A stretch of 64,000 bases of DNA, taken from NCBI GenBank assembly GCA_013397795.1, contig VZTJ01002533.1, positions 521,317-585,316 on the forward strand. The letters are read 5' to 3'. Source of the stretch: Orthonyx spaldingii (taxonomy: Eukaryota > Chordata > Aves > Passeriformes > Orthonychidae). The stretch's first letter is position 1; every line of letters begins with the position of its first letter. The notes beneath the pieces were generated by a model. The model ran no database searches and was not told the DNA's origin. It worked only from the letters and a program-made list of their open reading frames with translations. The position numbers and the translations under genes are program-made. This document shows, piece after piece, positions 1 to 11,491 of the stretch.

Positions 1-192
1 CGCTTCATCGTCAAGGTGGCCCAGCAGGCTCTGGGCCGGGTGTTCTCCTTCAGCTGCCTCAGGGGCAGCGAGAAGAGTGAGCCCGGCTGCCAGCACCAGG
101 TGGATCCCAACAGATGGCCGCTCAGCCTCAGGCCATGCAGCTTCCAAAGACAACCACAGCTCCCAGAGGCAAAGGCACAGCGAGGCAAGTAG
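1..192 (+). other. Unidentified open frame cut by the window start
   Basis: Frame 1 is open from the first base to a TAG at 190-192, giving 63 codons with no start inside that must be used, so it may continue upstream. The encoded text starts RFIVKVAQQALGRVFSFSC and then becomes rich in Gln, Arg and Pro, more like read-through of non-coding DNA. I recognise no domain. It could be the C-terminal end of a host exon, the 3' end of an internal ERV region preceding the LTR-like block at 664-901, or a chance open frame in a GC-rich segment. GC content is clearly higher than in most of the window. No function is proposed. Confidence 0.25.
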
Positions 193-663
193 TGGATGCA
201 CCGATGGATGAGATGACCAAAGGATGGATGGGTGGATGGATGGTGCCCAAGGCAACCAGTTGCCAAAGGCAGGTGCTGCTGCTGGCCCCAGCCTGGCATG
301 CCCAAGCCAACTGGAAGGCAGCCTGCTCAGGGAGAGCTGATTGAGGAAGGATTGCAGCACTGCCTTGTAGAATCCAACAGAAGCTGACTTTAGGCCCGGG
401 ATGCATTGTGAGGGTGCATCCCTGCCTTGCCACCACGCCACATCAGGACCTGAGAAATGCTCCTTGAGCCACAGCATCGCAGGCAAAGGAAGGCACGTCC
501 ATCCTCCTTTCACATGGCAATTCGGAAAACGCCTCCCTGGATCCCCACAATATGTACTGGAGAAAAGTACTAACCCCAGAAGGATGACCCGGGGCCCCCA
601 CCTCCACCTCCACAAGAACCACTGGGACCCCTCACCATTGAGAAGTAAGGGATGAGGAAGGAC
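193..663. other. GC-rich sequence without assigned function
   Basis: It contains an imperfect GGAT-rich patch at about 200-242 (repeated GATGGATG words) and no recognisable coding domain. It sits between the short open frame and the LTR-like block and may be 3' UTR or the 3' part of an ERV. Short open frames on both strands overlap each other and look like chance. Confidence 0.4.
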
Positions 664-901
664 TGACGGGATGCCACTGGAGCCAAGCGCGTTGTCTGTC
701 TTCTGCTTGATGTCTTCATCCCCACCCCTTCCTTCCACCTGTTCTTCCCCCTCTCCCTTCTCATCCTTTTCTTTCCTATCCCTTTATATCTCTCTATCTC
801 ACACTTATTGTTAAATAAAATCCCTGTTGTTGTCTTTGGTAGAGAGTCTTGTTGGCACCTTAATTCATGCAGAGGCATCTCTCATTAATCGCACCTTAGC
901 A
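664..901 (+). mobile_element. LTR-like block (or host 3' UTR end) with poly(A) signal
   Basis: A purine-rich run at 640-662 (21 of 23 bases are purines) resembles a polypurine tract. It is followed by TG at 664, a pyrimidine-rich stretch (about 700-800), AATAAA at 814-819 and a GT-rich downstream element at 826-840. The block stops where CR1 sequence begins, close to a CA at 899-900. From memory, the part from 840 to 895 resembles the U5 end of bird ERV LTRs. The alternative is the 3' end of a host transcript whose last exon includes 1-192. An LTR inserted into a CR1 would explain why the CR1 at 902 lacks its 3' end here; the missing piece would lie before the window. Confidence 0.45.
814..819 (+). 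promoter_or_regulatory. Polyadenylation signal AATAAA
   Basis: AATAAA is followed 7-20 bases later by a TGTTGTTGTC-type GT-rich element, the normal layout of a working cleavage and polyadenylation site. It belongs either to the LTR-like block or to a host 3' UTR. Confidence 0.5.
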
Positions 902-1765
902 GGACACAAAACTGGACACAGTGGTCGAGGGTGTGGCCTCCCCAGTGCCCAGCACAGAGGGACAATCCCCATCCTGGTCCTGTTGGCCACACTATTGCTG
1001 ACACAGAAGGCCAGGATGCCACCGGCCTTCTTGCCCACCTGGGCACACACTGTGTCATGTTTGCTTGCCAGCCACTCTGCTCCCAGCCTGGAGCACTGCA
1101 GGGGCTTGTCATAACCCAAGGTCAGGACCCAGTCCTTGGTCTTCTTGAACCTCATTCCATTGGCCTGGCATCGTCCATCCAGCCTGTCCACATACCCCCA
1201 CACAGCCTTTCTACCCTCCAGCACATAGACACTCCCACCCAACTTGGTGCCATCTGTGAACTTGCTGAGGGTGCCCTTAATCACCTAATCTGGATAAACG
1301 AATATATTAATCAGGACTGGACCCAATACTGAGCCCTGGGCCCAGAAGTGCTTGTCTGCCAGCTGGATTTAACTCTATTCACACCACTCTCTGGCCCAGC
1401 CATCTAGTCATTTTTTAACCCAGTGAAGAGTGCATTCATTGGAGCTATCAGAAGCCAGTTTCTCCAGGAGGATGCTGTGGGAAATGGTGTCAAACGCTTT
1501 ACTAAACTCCTGGTAGACACATCCAGTGCCTTTGCCTCATCCACTTAAGCAGGTCACCTTGTAATAGGCGGAGATCAGGTTTGGTCAGGCAGGACCTGCC
1601 TTTCATGAACCCACGCTTGCTGATCCCCTGGTTGTCCTGTAAGTGCTGCAAGATCACATTCAGGATGATCTGCTCCATGACCTTCCCTGACACTGAGGTC
1701 TGGCTGACAGGCCTGGAGTTCCCCAGAGCCTTCTTCCAGCCAAGGCACACTGTGACACACAAACC
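902..1765 (-). mobile_element. CR1 LINE fragment with reverse-transcriptase region
   Basis: Read on the minus strand this is the RT part of a CR1 retrotransposon, 5'-truncated at about 1765 and interrupted at about 902 by the LTR-like block. Recognisable pieces include a KVMEQIIL-type segment and GFMKGRSCLT near 1590-1690, then LSKFTDGTKLGG near 1240-1265, and finally the conserved block ending in VRP/CVQF-like sequence near 905-1000. Frameshifts split the frame into at least two parts. It is GC-richer than its flanks and shares a 37-bp identical run (931-967) with the CR1 at 38242-38278. Confidence 0.9.
1249..1260 (-). pseudogene. Decayed CR1 RT motif C (FTDG instead of FADD)
   Basis: In the minus-strand frame the RT active-site box reads FTDG, followed by TKLGG. 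CR1 elements normally carry a FADD/YADD-type box here, with two metal-binding aspartates. The second is replaced by glycine, so this copy is catalytically dead besides being frameshifted and truncated. Confidence 0.75.
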
Positions 1766-4700
1766 TGTGTGCACCAAGAATTGAGTACTTGGGTCTATGC
1801 CTATGCCAGCAAATTGAACAGTCAGGAACTGTCCTTTGGCACTGAAACTCAATTGCCTACCTTGTTAGATTTTTGGCATTGTTCCTGGTGTTCTTTTAGC
1901 CAACCAGCTCTGTCCCAAACCGTTCCTTATCACAGCTCAGTAATTAGCACAGGCAAGCAACCATTCCCAACAAGCAGCTTCCGTGCACCTACACTCTACT
2001 GAAGGGTGAGAGAGTGAGGTGATTTGGACATTTTAGAGTAGCCCTTTCCATGCCAAGGTGTTCCAGTGACAGAAAACAGTCCTAAACAAGCATAATTAGT
2101 TAGCATAAATTAAGGTTATGTATCCTGATTCCTAGATATTTACCCTAAGCAAAATATCACCTGAATGTTCTATTCCAAGTTTGGCTGCAGATATCCAAAA
2201 ACATCTTAGGAAGAATAGATCTAAGACTGGAAGGAGTTAAGCAATGGGATGAACCCTGATTTTGAAAGCAGGAGTTTTGCCTGCAAAAACAAAATGCAAA
2301 CTCATGACTGGGAAGAACATACTGCTGCCTTACTGACTGTTCTTTCATCAATGCAGCTTTATTTTCTCTATTTTTAAATTACTTTTTTTGGCATTGTTTC
2401 AAAAAGATGGTGGTGCTCATGTTAGAGCTCTGCCCTGGTATTAGCAGCTGGCTACCATTGGTTCATTAAACTGCACCACTTCAAAATGCCAGTAAAGCAG
2501 GAATGACTGGAGCCACTGCAGCTGGGATGATGTGATTCTGCAGTGGGAGCAACTGTAAACTCTGTACCAGCAGGAGTTGTGCCACCAGTCTGTGCTGGTG
2601 GTTTGTGTTGGGACAGCCATGCCAGGGATGGTAATGCAGGAAAGCCAGCAGCATAATGGAACCTCAGATGTGCCATTCTTATCTGATTGTTGTTCATTCT
2701 GCCCTGGTGCACTGGCTCAGAGCTCAATATTCATCTCTCACTCTTGATGTGAGCTCATGATATCAGTTTCCCATGTAGATATGCAGCATGTATGGAAGAA
2801 CTGGAACAGTGAACTGTTAACCTTATCCTGGTCCAGGCATCAATGGAATCCTTTGGAAACCCTTACACTTCAAGGGCATTTTTGCTAGGTGATACTTCAA
2901 ATTATGTTTCCAGTGCAGAATTATTTTCTTCAGTTTTTCACAAACCCTGAAGCACTGTTTCTAAGCTGAAAGACATCAAGGCTCTCTGATCCTTCCAAGT
3001 CTTTTTCAGAATTATGTATTTCCTCCTTTGCAGGGCTTATATGTTGTCCCAGCAGTTCTGTTTCCTAGTGAGGTATTTTCTTAGATGTTTGATATCCACA
3101 GAAGTATTTGAAATCATTAATCTCAGAGACTGGATTACTTGTATGAGTGGACTATTCTGAAACTGCAGATCTCCCTTCTGAATTAACTTAGCTGGTGACA
3201 AATTTTACTGTTTCCTTTATCCACCTGCTCTAAGTCCAGCCAGTCCACACTCACAGACTTGTTTGGAACATATCCTGCTTAAATGTCACAGTCAATAATA
3301 AACCAAAGTAAAAATGTTACATAAATAGGCCAGAATAAAACTGGCTTTGCATGCTGCCAGCCTACCTGAGGGAAGTCTGGTTGTCCTTAACAATAACATT
3401 AATTTTAGCTTATAGTAATTTAACAAGCTTACATATTAAGAAGAGAGATATACAAATATGCAAGCATCAAAAGAGATCATGAAAAGCTTGATGAAAACTT
3501 TTTCTGTCAGAACACTCTGTGACTGGAAATGCTTTGCAGATCAGGTTTTTCACGTTCTTTTTCAGGAATTCTCTTTTAGAAGAAAACCCAGGAGGAAATT
3601 TCTGACCTTTTGACTTTTTTCAGAATCAAATATTTAAATTTTACTATCAATGCATCATTTTGATGTGTGTTCTCAGCAGAGTGGGTGCTGTGGTGCTAAC
3701 CTTCATCACAGACTTAATCTCCTGCCATTGCACCTTCTGACCACAGAGCGTCTTTGAAGGACAGTCTGCAAAACAAACCTGCTGCTTCTCCAGAGAGTGA
3801 AGACGTGCTTTGCAGAGGTAAAGGGTAAGTCACAGACCTCTGTGGTGATTGCCAAAGTTCAGTGTGCAGGATATTTCCTTTCATCACTGTAGAGATCTGG
3901 CAGCAGGTGGCTTATCCATCCATAAAACCCACAGCAAGGTCAGCTGAGTGCCTTCACAGTCCTTCACATTTCCTGCACCTGGTCAAAGACAGAACTGCAT
4001 TATCCCTTTTACCTCCCATTTCTGTGGATCAATGTAGACATACCTTCATCTCTGTTGATGGACTAAGGGCCCTTGATGTTCCTAGTGGAGCATTAAGGGG
4101 AACTCAAATACCGCCCCAGGAAGGTTAGGCTGGAAGCCTGTTAGTTAGATGATTCATCTGACCTAACATTAGGTGTCTGCCACTTGCCTGGGCTTTTATT
4201 ACAGTCAGTGGTGACCTGATCAGTATAGTCCATGGAGATTAGTGCATGATTCATCCTAACAAATGCAACTCTCTTGCTGAAGGTGAGATGAATCATGCCA
4301 CAAACTTCAGTAACTCTACTGACTAACTCTTTGCTGACTGCAAAGGCATCCCAGAGTAACTTGCTTAGAAATAAAAGTCTAACTCTCTAAATATTCGCAT
4401 TTTGCTAAACAAATTGCACTTCATGCATCTTAAGGGCACAACACTTCTGAAATAACTTTGTCACCTGCATTTGAACACCTGAATTAGAAACGTCCATGTC
4501 TGAGTAATCGTACTTGAGAACCCTGCTAAAATCACAGTGTCTCTACTGATGTTTAATTACATTGTTATTGGACATAAATAGTGGCTGTTCCTGGTGCACT
4601 ACAGTGAGGTGTGTCGTAACACTTTCCAAGGGGTGTGAGAGGTTTTTGTCTTCAGGAAGCATCAAAGGTGTTATGGAAAGGATTCAGATGATTCAGCTTG

Positions 4701-5333
4701 AATACACACAGCAGACAAGTAGATCTAGGTGATTCACTTACTTCCCCTCTGGTGTGTTCCAGGCACCCGGGAGTGAAGATCTTACTTGGGTGAGATATTT
4801 TTCATGGAGGAGAATTGTCTCCTGCTGCACTGTTCTGTGGGACAGTGTGTTTCTGACAAACTGAGGGGAGTTGACCTCAGTAAAGCCCAGATTTTATCCC
4901 AAAGGCATAGAGCTGAAAAACTTACACAGCTTTGAGCTGTGACCACAAAATCCATAATATTAGCTCTCGGTATTTTCAGTTGGGGTCTAACTTTTGGGAG
5001 CAAATTAAACTACATATAATAGATATTCTGCTAAAAGCAAATGAAGAATAATCTGTCCAGCTATATAATCATACTTGCCATATATTCCTTTTTCTAAACT
5101 GTAGTAAGGAGAGTCAACACAGTTGTCCACAGAGTTAATCATGCCTTGGGCATCATATCATCAGAAAACTGTGGATGGAATAAAATTTTACTAAAGCTAA
5201 ATACTTATTTAAAGCATAACATTACCAGTAGAAGTTATCAGGGCATTATCAATAAAGGAATAAGCAGAGTTTGAAAACAAAACAAAATAAAAATAAATAA
5301 AAATTCTATCTTGAATGAGAAAGACTCTGGAAA
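1766..5333. other. Single-copy non-coding DNA, no gene seen
   Basis: Mixed-composition sequence with stop codons in all frames. The short open frames (the longest about 90 codons, around 2452-2727 and 3862-4128) show no domain. No tandem repeat or recognisable transposon was found. It ends in an A-rich tract (about 5272-5303) just before the next CR1 tail. Confidence 0.5.
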
Positions 5334-5482
5334 ATCATGGAACTGTAGAATGATTTGGGATGTAAGACACCTTCAAGACCATCTAGTTCCAAGCCCCCTG
5401 CCATGGACAGAGACACCTTCCACTAGGCCAGGTTACTCAGAGCCCCATTCAGTCAGGCGTTGACACCTCCAGGGCTGGGGAG
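5334..5482 (-). mobile_element. CR1 LINE 3' end, short fragment
   Basis: The plus strand begins with TCATGG..TAGAATGATTTGGG and continues through CCATCTAGTTCCAA, CCCCCTGCCATGG and GACACCTTCCACTAG. This is the reverse complement of a CR1 3' terminus, so the element points to the minus strand. Only about 150 bp of the 3' end remain, the usual result of 5' truncation. Several small substitutions and deletions suggest an old insertion. Confidence 0.9.
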
Positions 5483-6264
5483 TTTTTAATAATGCCTAAA
5501 ATCATTAACAAAGCCTCAGAGTAAGAAAAACCACCTCCCTTGTTTATGTTCTAGATGTGGCCTCTAGATGTTACTGAAATCAAGGCACTAAGAAACTTTG
5601 AGAAGGTGCTTATGTCAGGGCTTGAAAGAGTACACTGGAGATACTGGTTATATTGTGTCACAGTTCTCCTTTCTGATACCTCCAAAAGAAACATCTGCAA
5701 TGCCCCCCTGGCACTGCAGATTTAATGCCAACGCAGTACAATTTAATCATGTGCTGTAGCAGGTGTTTAGCAGACTGCTCAGGACATTAGCAGAGAATAA
5801 GACCGGAGCTGTTGTCTGGGGGAATGAACAATGTGGTGTGAGAAGCTGTTCAGTAGTTCCCAGCAATGGTCTCAATTCCTTGATACCCTCCACACATGTA
5901 CATAACACTGCAAGAATATAATGAGGCATTCTGTGCTGGAAGGACACATCTGGGAGTCCCTGAAGAAATCTAAAAGTGTTTCTTTTGCCTTTGTAATGTC
6001 CTGTCCTCTCAAAGTGACCTAGAAAAAATCTTCTAGGAAACATGAGTCTCCACTATCACTGCTGCCTTACCTTTCCTTATTTTCCTTTTTGGAAAGTAAC
6101 CTATTATCTTGCACATAAAAATATTCAGGAAAGGTTTTATGAGAAATTAACCCTAATTATACTTTTCATTCTCTTTCAGGGAATAACCCAGAAGCTTGAA
6201 AGCCATTTCATTATATAGCTGTAAATGAGCCACTCTAGGCTGTATAGAGGTCATGCATATATTA
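5483..6264. other. Non-coding DNA between CR1 and microsatellite
   Basis: No gene, transposon or repeat recognised. A 98-codon minus-strand open frame at 5747-6043 has no domain and is treated as chance. Confidence 0.45.
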
Positions 6265-6326
<62 letters not shown>

Positions 6327-6349
6327 ATCTATCTACCTGTCTATCTATA
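6265..6349. repeat. (ATCT)n microsatellite
   Basis: A near-perfect run of ATCT/TATC units covers 6265-6326, followed by an imperfect tail with ACCTGTCT variants to 6349. About 15 perfect units make it long enough to be length-polymorphic. A plus-strand frame across it encodes a meaningless Ile-Tyr-Leu-Ser repeat. Confidence 0.97.
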
Positions 6350-8445
6350 CTTGAATTGCTTTTGTTTATTAAACATTTCTGCTGTAATGAAAGGAAGCAT
6401 ACAAACTTTTTTTTTTTTTATCCATAGAATATATTTTCTAGGGAAAGAAGAATGCTACCAAAGTATGGTACAGTACATATATGCCAGAGTGCATCCATCA
6501 TAGAAATCAGCACTAGCAAAGAGTAATCCGAAAGGGAAGGCATTCCATGTTTATAACTGAAAGAGACTGAGTATTTTTTAATTCCTTCCTTATATTAATT
6601 ATCATCTTTGGAAATAAGACTAGAGACTTTTCCCCTGTATCTTACAGTCTATATTTCACCTAGATGGAGCCATGTGTGGAGCTATTAACTGCACATGGAG
6701 ACATCTAAACCTTTTATTTCTGTTTAGACCTTCCCTAATGGATGCATTTTCTGCTACAGATGCCTGGAAGACTCGATGAGATGACTACAATTAGGTGAAC
6801 TGAGCCTTACTCACAGTTCTTTGCTGGTGAATATCTAATTTCTACAGCACAGGATGGGACACTTCTGTAACACATCAGAAATGAAGTTGCTCCACTGAGA
6901 GGAGCGAAAAAGTTTTCTGATTAGCCTAAAGTCAGGTGATTAGAGATGGAGAGATAGGTTCAGAACATTGGTCTAAATTTGTCAGAGTGCGATTTTGCAT
7001 TTGGGCTTAGTTTATTAAGCCAATTTTGTGGGGAGCAAAATATTTTCTGAAATATAAATATTTCTGGATACATCAGGTATGTCTCACATTAAACCATCTC
7101 TCAAGAAAGTCACGCAGGAAGTGGAGATCTGGTTTAAAATGTGAGCAAAACTGCTCTCTGAAGCACCATACACCCAACAGAGAGCAATCTGAGAGGAACC
7201 TTCACAGGATGCTTACTGTCTTAAAAGATACGGGACTGCTGTGCAGCAGTGGAATGTTTCATTTCAGGAAAGCTTTTCCCCATTCCTTTAGACTCTATTC
7301 GTTTAGACCCCATTCTTTTAAAACTAATACTCATTAAGGTTTTGTGGCACCTGGACCTCAGAAGATACAGTTTTTCCCTTATCAAATAGCAAAGTAGTAG
7401 TTTTGGGGTTTTTTTGCTTATCCAGAAGTTTTGAAGAACTACCTTCTCACAATGAAAAATACATGTTTTAAACTAAAGAAATGGTGATATCTCTCAGACC
7501 TACCTTGGAATTGTTATTAAGGTGCATTGGTAGTGCTGTGAAGGAGGAGCTTAAGCAGCTCCAGTCCAGCCTTTGTGTGACAGGTAACTACAGCTGCTCT
7601 GTGATTTATAGATTTAGTAGGGATGTTCTTAGCAGTCCCAGAATTAGGATGAGACAGATTGCTGCATCTGAAAATATAATGTATGATGTTGCTTTAAAGC
7701 TGTTACCAACTGAATCTTAAACTTGGTATCATTTCTATAGACATGTGTAACTGCTTACTGAAGGCAAATAAGTCATTAACATGCAAAAACATTTCTTTAG
7801 AGAATGTTTGCTTCTGAACACAATATGGAGCACAGAACCTTTGGATGAACTCCAAGTTGTCAGTAGTAGAGTTGAGTGAATGATTCAGAACAAGCAATGT
7901 GACTGATGAATTTTTCTTTCTGCTTAAAAAGTGTCTTCCGACACATCAGTATTTTCTTAGACTGATTTGTCTCCAATCAACTTGTGGAAAGGGAAAAAAC
8001 ACACCACAGAACAAAAATAAATACTTAAGTCTATAGCTTGATCTTGAGAAATCTCCTTGAGAATACACATTACTCCACTTCCAGACTCTAGTGCAAAATG
8101 CGAATTTTTTTAATTGAAGAAAACAAAACGTAGATGTTTCATCTAAACAGGAAGCTGTTGTGGGGAGGATTGGTGTTTATAAGGGTGTATGGCAGAAAAA
8201 ATTCTGTTGGGTCTGTCTTTACTTTTTAAGAGATATTGGGTTAAAATCTGTGTAAGAAAGTGACGTGAGTACTGCTGTTGAAAAATTGCATTAGTAGATT
8301 TCTTTTGGAGGAATTTTTTTCTCTGTCTGCAGTGATGGGGCAGTTATTACTCTGAAGGAACTCTTTGAGACTGGTGAAACAGCAAGGTTCTGTGGAGATC
8401 CACACTGAGAGACATCTAAGTATTTGGATCCTTTGATCTTTGGTC
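6350..8445. other. Non-coding DNA, no gene seen
   Basis: AT-rich sequence with stops in all frames and short poly(T) tracts (about 6409-6419 and 7405-7411). Short open frames such as 7026-7337 show no known domain. No transposon recognised. Confidence 0.45.
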
Positions 8446-8549
8446 ATTGGCGCTTGGGCACATGGTTTAGTGTGGTCATGATGGCGCTGGGTTAATGGTT
8501 GGAATCAATGACAGAGGTTTTTTCCAACCTAAACAACTCTATGATTCTA
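8446..8549 (+). mobile_element. CR1 LINE 3' end, short fragment
   Basis: The order CGCTTGGGCACATGGTTTAG, GCGCTGGGTTAATGGTTGGA, CTTTTCCAACCTAAAC-like sequence and CTATGATTCTA is the terminal 100 bp of a CR1 subfamily, in plus orientation. The end at about 8549 is the true element 3' end. Confidence 0.92.
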
Positions 8550-8645
8550 CCCATAAAATACTAGATCAGGAAGACAAAATCAAGGAGTTTTACAAAGGAT
8601 ACTCTGAGACAGCTGAGTTTGGCTACAACTAATCTGAAAAAAACA

Positions 8646-8667
8646 GAGATGTTCATATGAACATCTC
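8646..8667. repeat. Perfect 22-bp palindrome
   Basis: The arm GAGATGTTCAT is followed immediately by its exact reverse complement ATGAACATCTC, with no loop. It lies 97 bp past the CR1 end and 7 bp before a second inverted repeat at 8675-8698. Confidence 0.95.
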
Positions 8668-8674
8668 AGGTTTC

Positions 8675-8698
8675 AGATCATATTTCCTGATATGATCT
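8675..8698. repeat. Perfect 9-bp inverted repeat, 6-nt loop
   Basis: Arms AGATCATAT (8675-8683) and ATATGATCT (8690-8698) are exact complements around the loop TTCCTG. Together with the palindrome just upstream it makes a 53-bp block consisting almost only of self-complementary sequence. Confidence 0.93.
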
Positions 8699-11491
8699 AC
8701 TTAGGTCTGGGAGGTTTCTCACCTTTCCTCACCAGCTGTGGTGAGGACAGAGCTATCAGAGGACAGAGTTCCCATACAGAGAAAATGCCCCTGCACTCAG
8801 GACTTTCCTGCCACTGGATTGCTGGAAAAAAGCATTGTAAATGACCTTGGTGATGGGCAGTAATGCAGTCAGTGGGATATACCAGCAAAGCCCTTGAAGA
8901 TTTGTTGTCTCTCTTATGCTTTTCTGATCTACTTTTCCCTCCTCTTCTCACACCTTGTCAGTTCAGAGTGCAAACTGGTTGAAGGAGGGCTTAGCTCTGT
9001 GCATGCAAGATTCCCACTGAAATGGATATTCTGGCTTCCCAGAAGTCCTCCAAATGTCTGCGCCCCAGCAGTAATACATCCATAAAGTCTGCTGAGCTAT
9101 CTCCATGTTACTGTCCATGGACTTCTGCCAGAAGATTTGTGGCTCATTATTCAATGCTTCATGTACTGGCTCAAAAATAGAAGGAATGTTTTGGGTTATA
9201 GGAGTGATCTATAGTAGTTTGGGAAATCCCTTTTCCTTAAGAGCCCAAGAAGCAAACAACTGTGGAAACACAAAATGGATTTTTCTTTCATGGTGGAAAC
9301 ACTGCTGTCAGTATGCTGAAGGAAGAACTAACCTTTTACTAAGCTGATTTTTTTCCTCATCAATTCAAGTTTAGTTAACAGTGTTTAAACTGCATCATTA
9401 TAATCCTTTCCTCTAATAAATGCTTCAGCCTTTCAACTAAAGCAAGGTGGTTTATGTGTGTGTACACTGCAGAGCCAATCTGCAGTGCCTCGTGGCAGTG
9501 TTTGCAGAGGATGTAGTAGGAGTTTAGTGCCATCTCTGGGGAATTGAGCCACTATTATTTACAGTCACGTGAGTGTAAGTCCTTGCATATCATTTCTGAA
9601 ATGTCACCCTGATACAGTACACATCAAACTGTGAAATTCTCTGCATGTTTGTGCCACTGGATTTTGTCATGGATTTGGAATTTGAAGAGCAGAAACTGGT
9701 CCCACTAAATAGTATGAACCTTGTGGAATCATGCCAGCTGCTTCCTGCTAATGTGACCTTTTCTTCCATGTTTCTCTTTCCCTGTCTGGCTGATGGATAG
9801 GATGATTTTAAGAGACTTTAGTACATGATAGGGCTGCCAGGTTTGGATCCACATCCAATTATTTCCAAAGGTCAGAGGCACTTGCACTGGGCATCTTTGT
9901 TTGTATTCCTTCTGTTAATTTCCAGGAATACTGGTGACAAAAATAAGGCAGGGGATAATTCTACTGAATATATGAACCCATGGCTAGATATCACTCCTAC
10001 CTTTCTTATTATAGCATGTATTTTAAAAGAAACCAATTTATTCCTTACCTGGCTGCTTGTAGGTCTTTTTGTACCTTCCTATTCTGGCATTGGGCTTCCC
10101 TGGAGACAGAACTGAATTAGAGAGATTGCTGGATTGATTCAGTCTGGCAGCTCCTGTGTTAATATTGGTCTTAACTTTGGGGGTTGTCAAACAATAAATA
10201 AGTGAACGACAAACCAAAACATGCCAGGTTTTTTATTTTTGGCATGTTAGAAGAAAGAAAAACAGAACTGAAGCAGCTTAGGTCTCCTACTTTGTTCTAT
10301 CTGTCCTGAGATAGAAAGAAACCCATTTAAGCTTTTCAAGATCAATATCCATGAAAAACTTATGACTAAATAAATCAAAATGAGAAAATCATGACTAAAG
10401 TCATATTCTGGATATCTAGACATGAAAATCTGGGTTTACATTTTGTCAACCACTATTTTTTTGAGCCCCATATGCTTCAAATTTAACGATTCTGTAGCTT
10501 CTCTGAATTACTTTTACATTTATCTTTCTGTAGATCCAGATCTTTGCTTTTGGTTAGAAGGAACAAAATTCCTGAGGACTACAATGTTTCAGATTCTGTG
10601 CAAGCTATAAAGTTCCCCTGAAACCACTTTCATTAATTTTGCAGAAGTTGCAGCCTTAAGGCTTTAAAAAGTGCTAAGCAATCAGCAGTCACTCATTTGG
10701 GAGCCTAATTATGGAGTTAGGAAACAAATATGTCTTGGTCTATCACTTGCCTTGCATAATGTGTGTTCTGGGACTTAACCCCACACCTGCTCGTACAGAT
10801 GTGTAAATACTTGAGACTGCTGGGTACCAACACAGAGATCTCTTTCCAAGAATGCCACTGAGTGCCATGGGAAAGCATCTGCATCCTTCAGCCCATCAAG
10901 AGGAGTCTCCTGGTGGCTGAAATTGGTATTTTATGGTTTCAGATTACATCTGAAGTATTTGAAGTGTCTCTTAGTAGCAAAATAATGACCTCTAGGATAT
11001 GACTTGATACACATTCTCACATACATTGCACAGGAAAAGTGCAAACATTGTCCTTTCAGATGTGGAATAAACAGAATTAAGCAAAGATACGCTCTTTTCT
11101 GAATGGTTTCTTTTTTAGGAACATTTCTAAGAGCCATACCAAACCATCTAATCTCAATTTTAACAATAATTTTTTTTCTCCCATGTTTTATTGACTATAA
11201 CAATAGACACTGGCTTTTGAAGGTAAAGCAGAATTGCTTGGAATGGACTTGCACTGTTTGTCTGGCAGAGGATTTGGAACAGGAGCTGAGCTCACCTAGA
11301 TGGACCAGGCAAGCCATGAGACCTTGAACTTATTTGCTCCTCCTTCCATTTGCTCATCCCTAAACTGAATCCCAGCCCCCTCAATTCTTTTTTTCCGTGT
11401 TTTCATAGCCTGGGGTGATGCCCGCTGTATAGCTTGGAGCCTTGAGGCTTTTGGAGGAATGTAAATCAACCTTTTTCTTCTAAGTATGAGA
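8699..11491. other. Non-coding DNA, no gene seen
   Basis: No recognisable exon or transposon. A 9-bp inverted repeat (AACATGCCA at 10218-10226, TGGCATGTT at 10240-10248) surrounds a T-rich loop. Open frames are 96 codons or shorter, without domains. Confidence 0.45.

Noticed and set aside
6225..6503. Ile-Tyr-Leu-Ser repeat protein
   Set aside because: Translation of the ATCT microsatellite.
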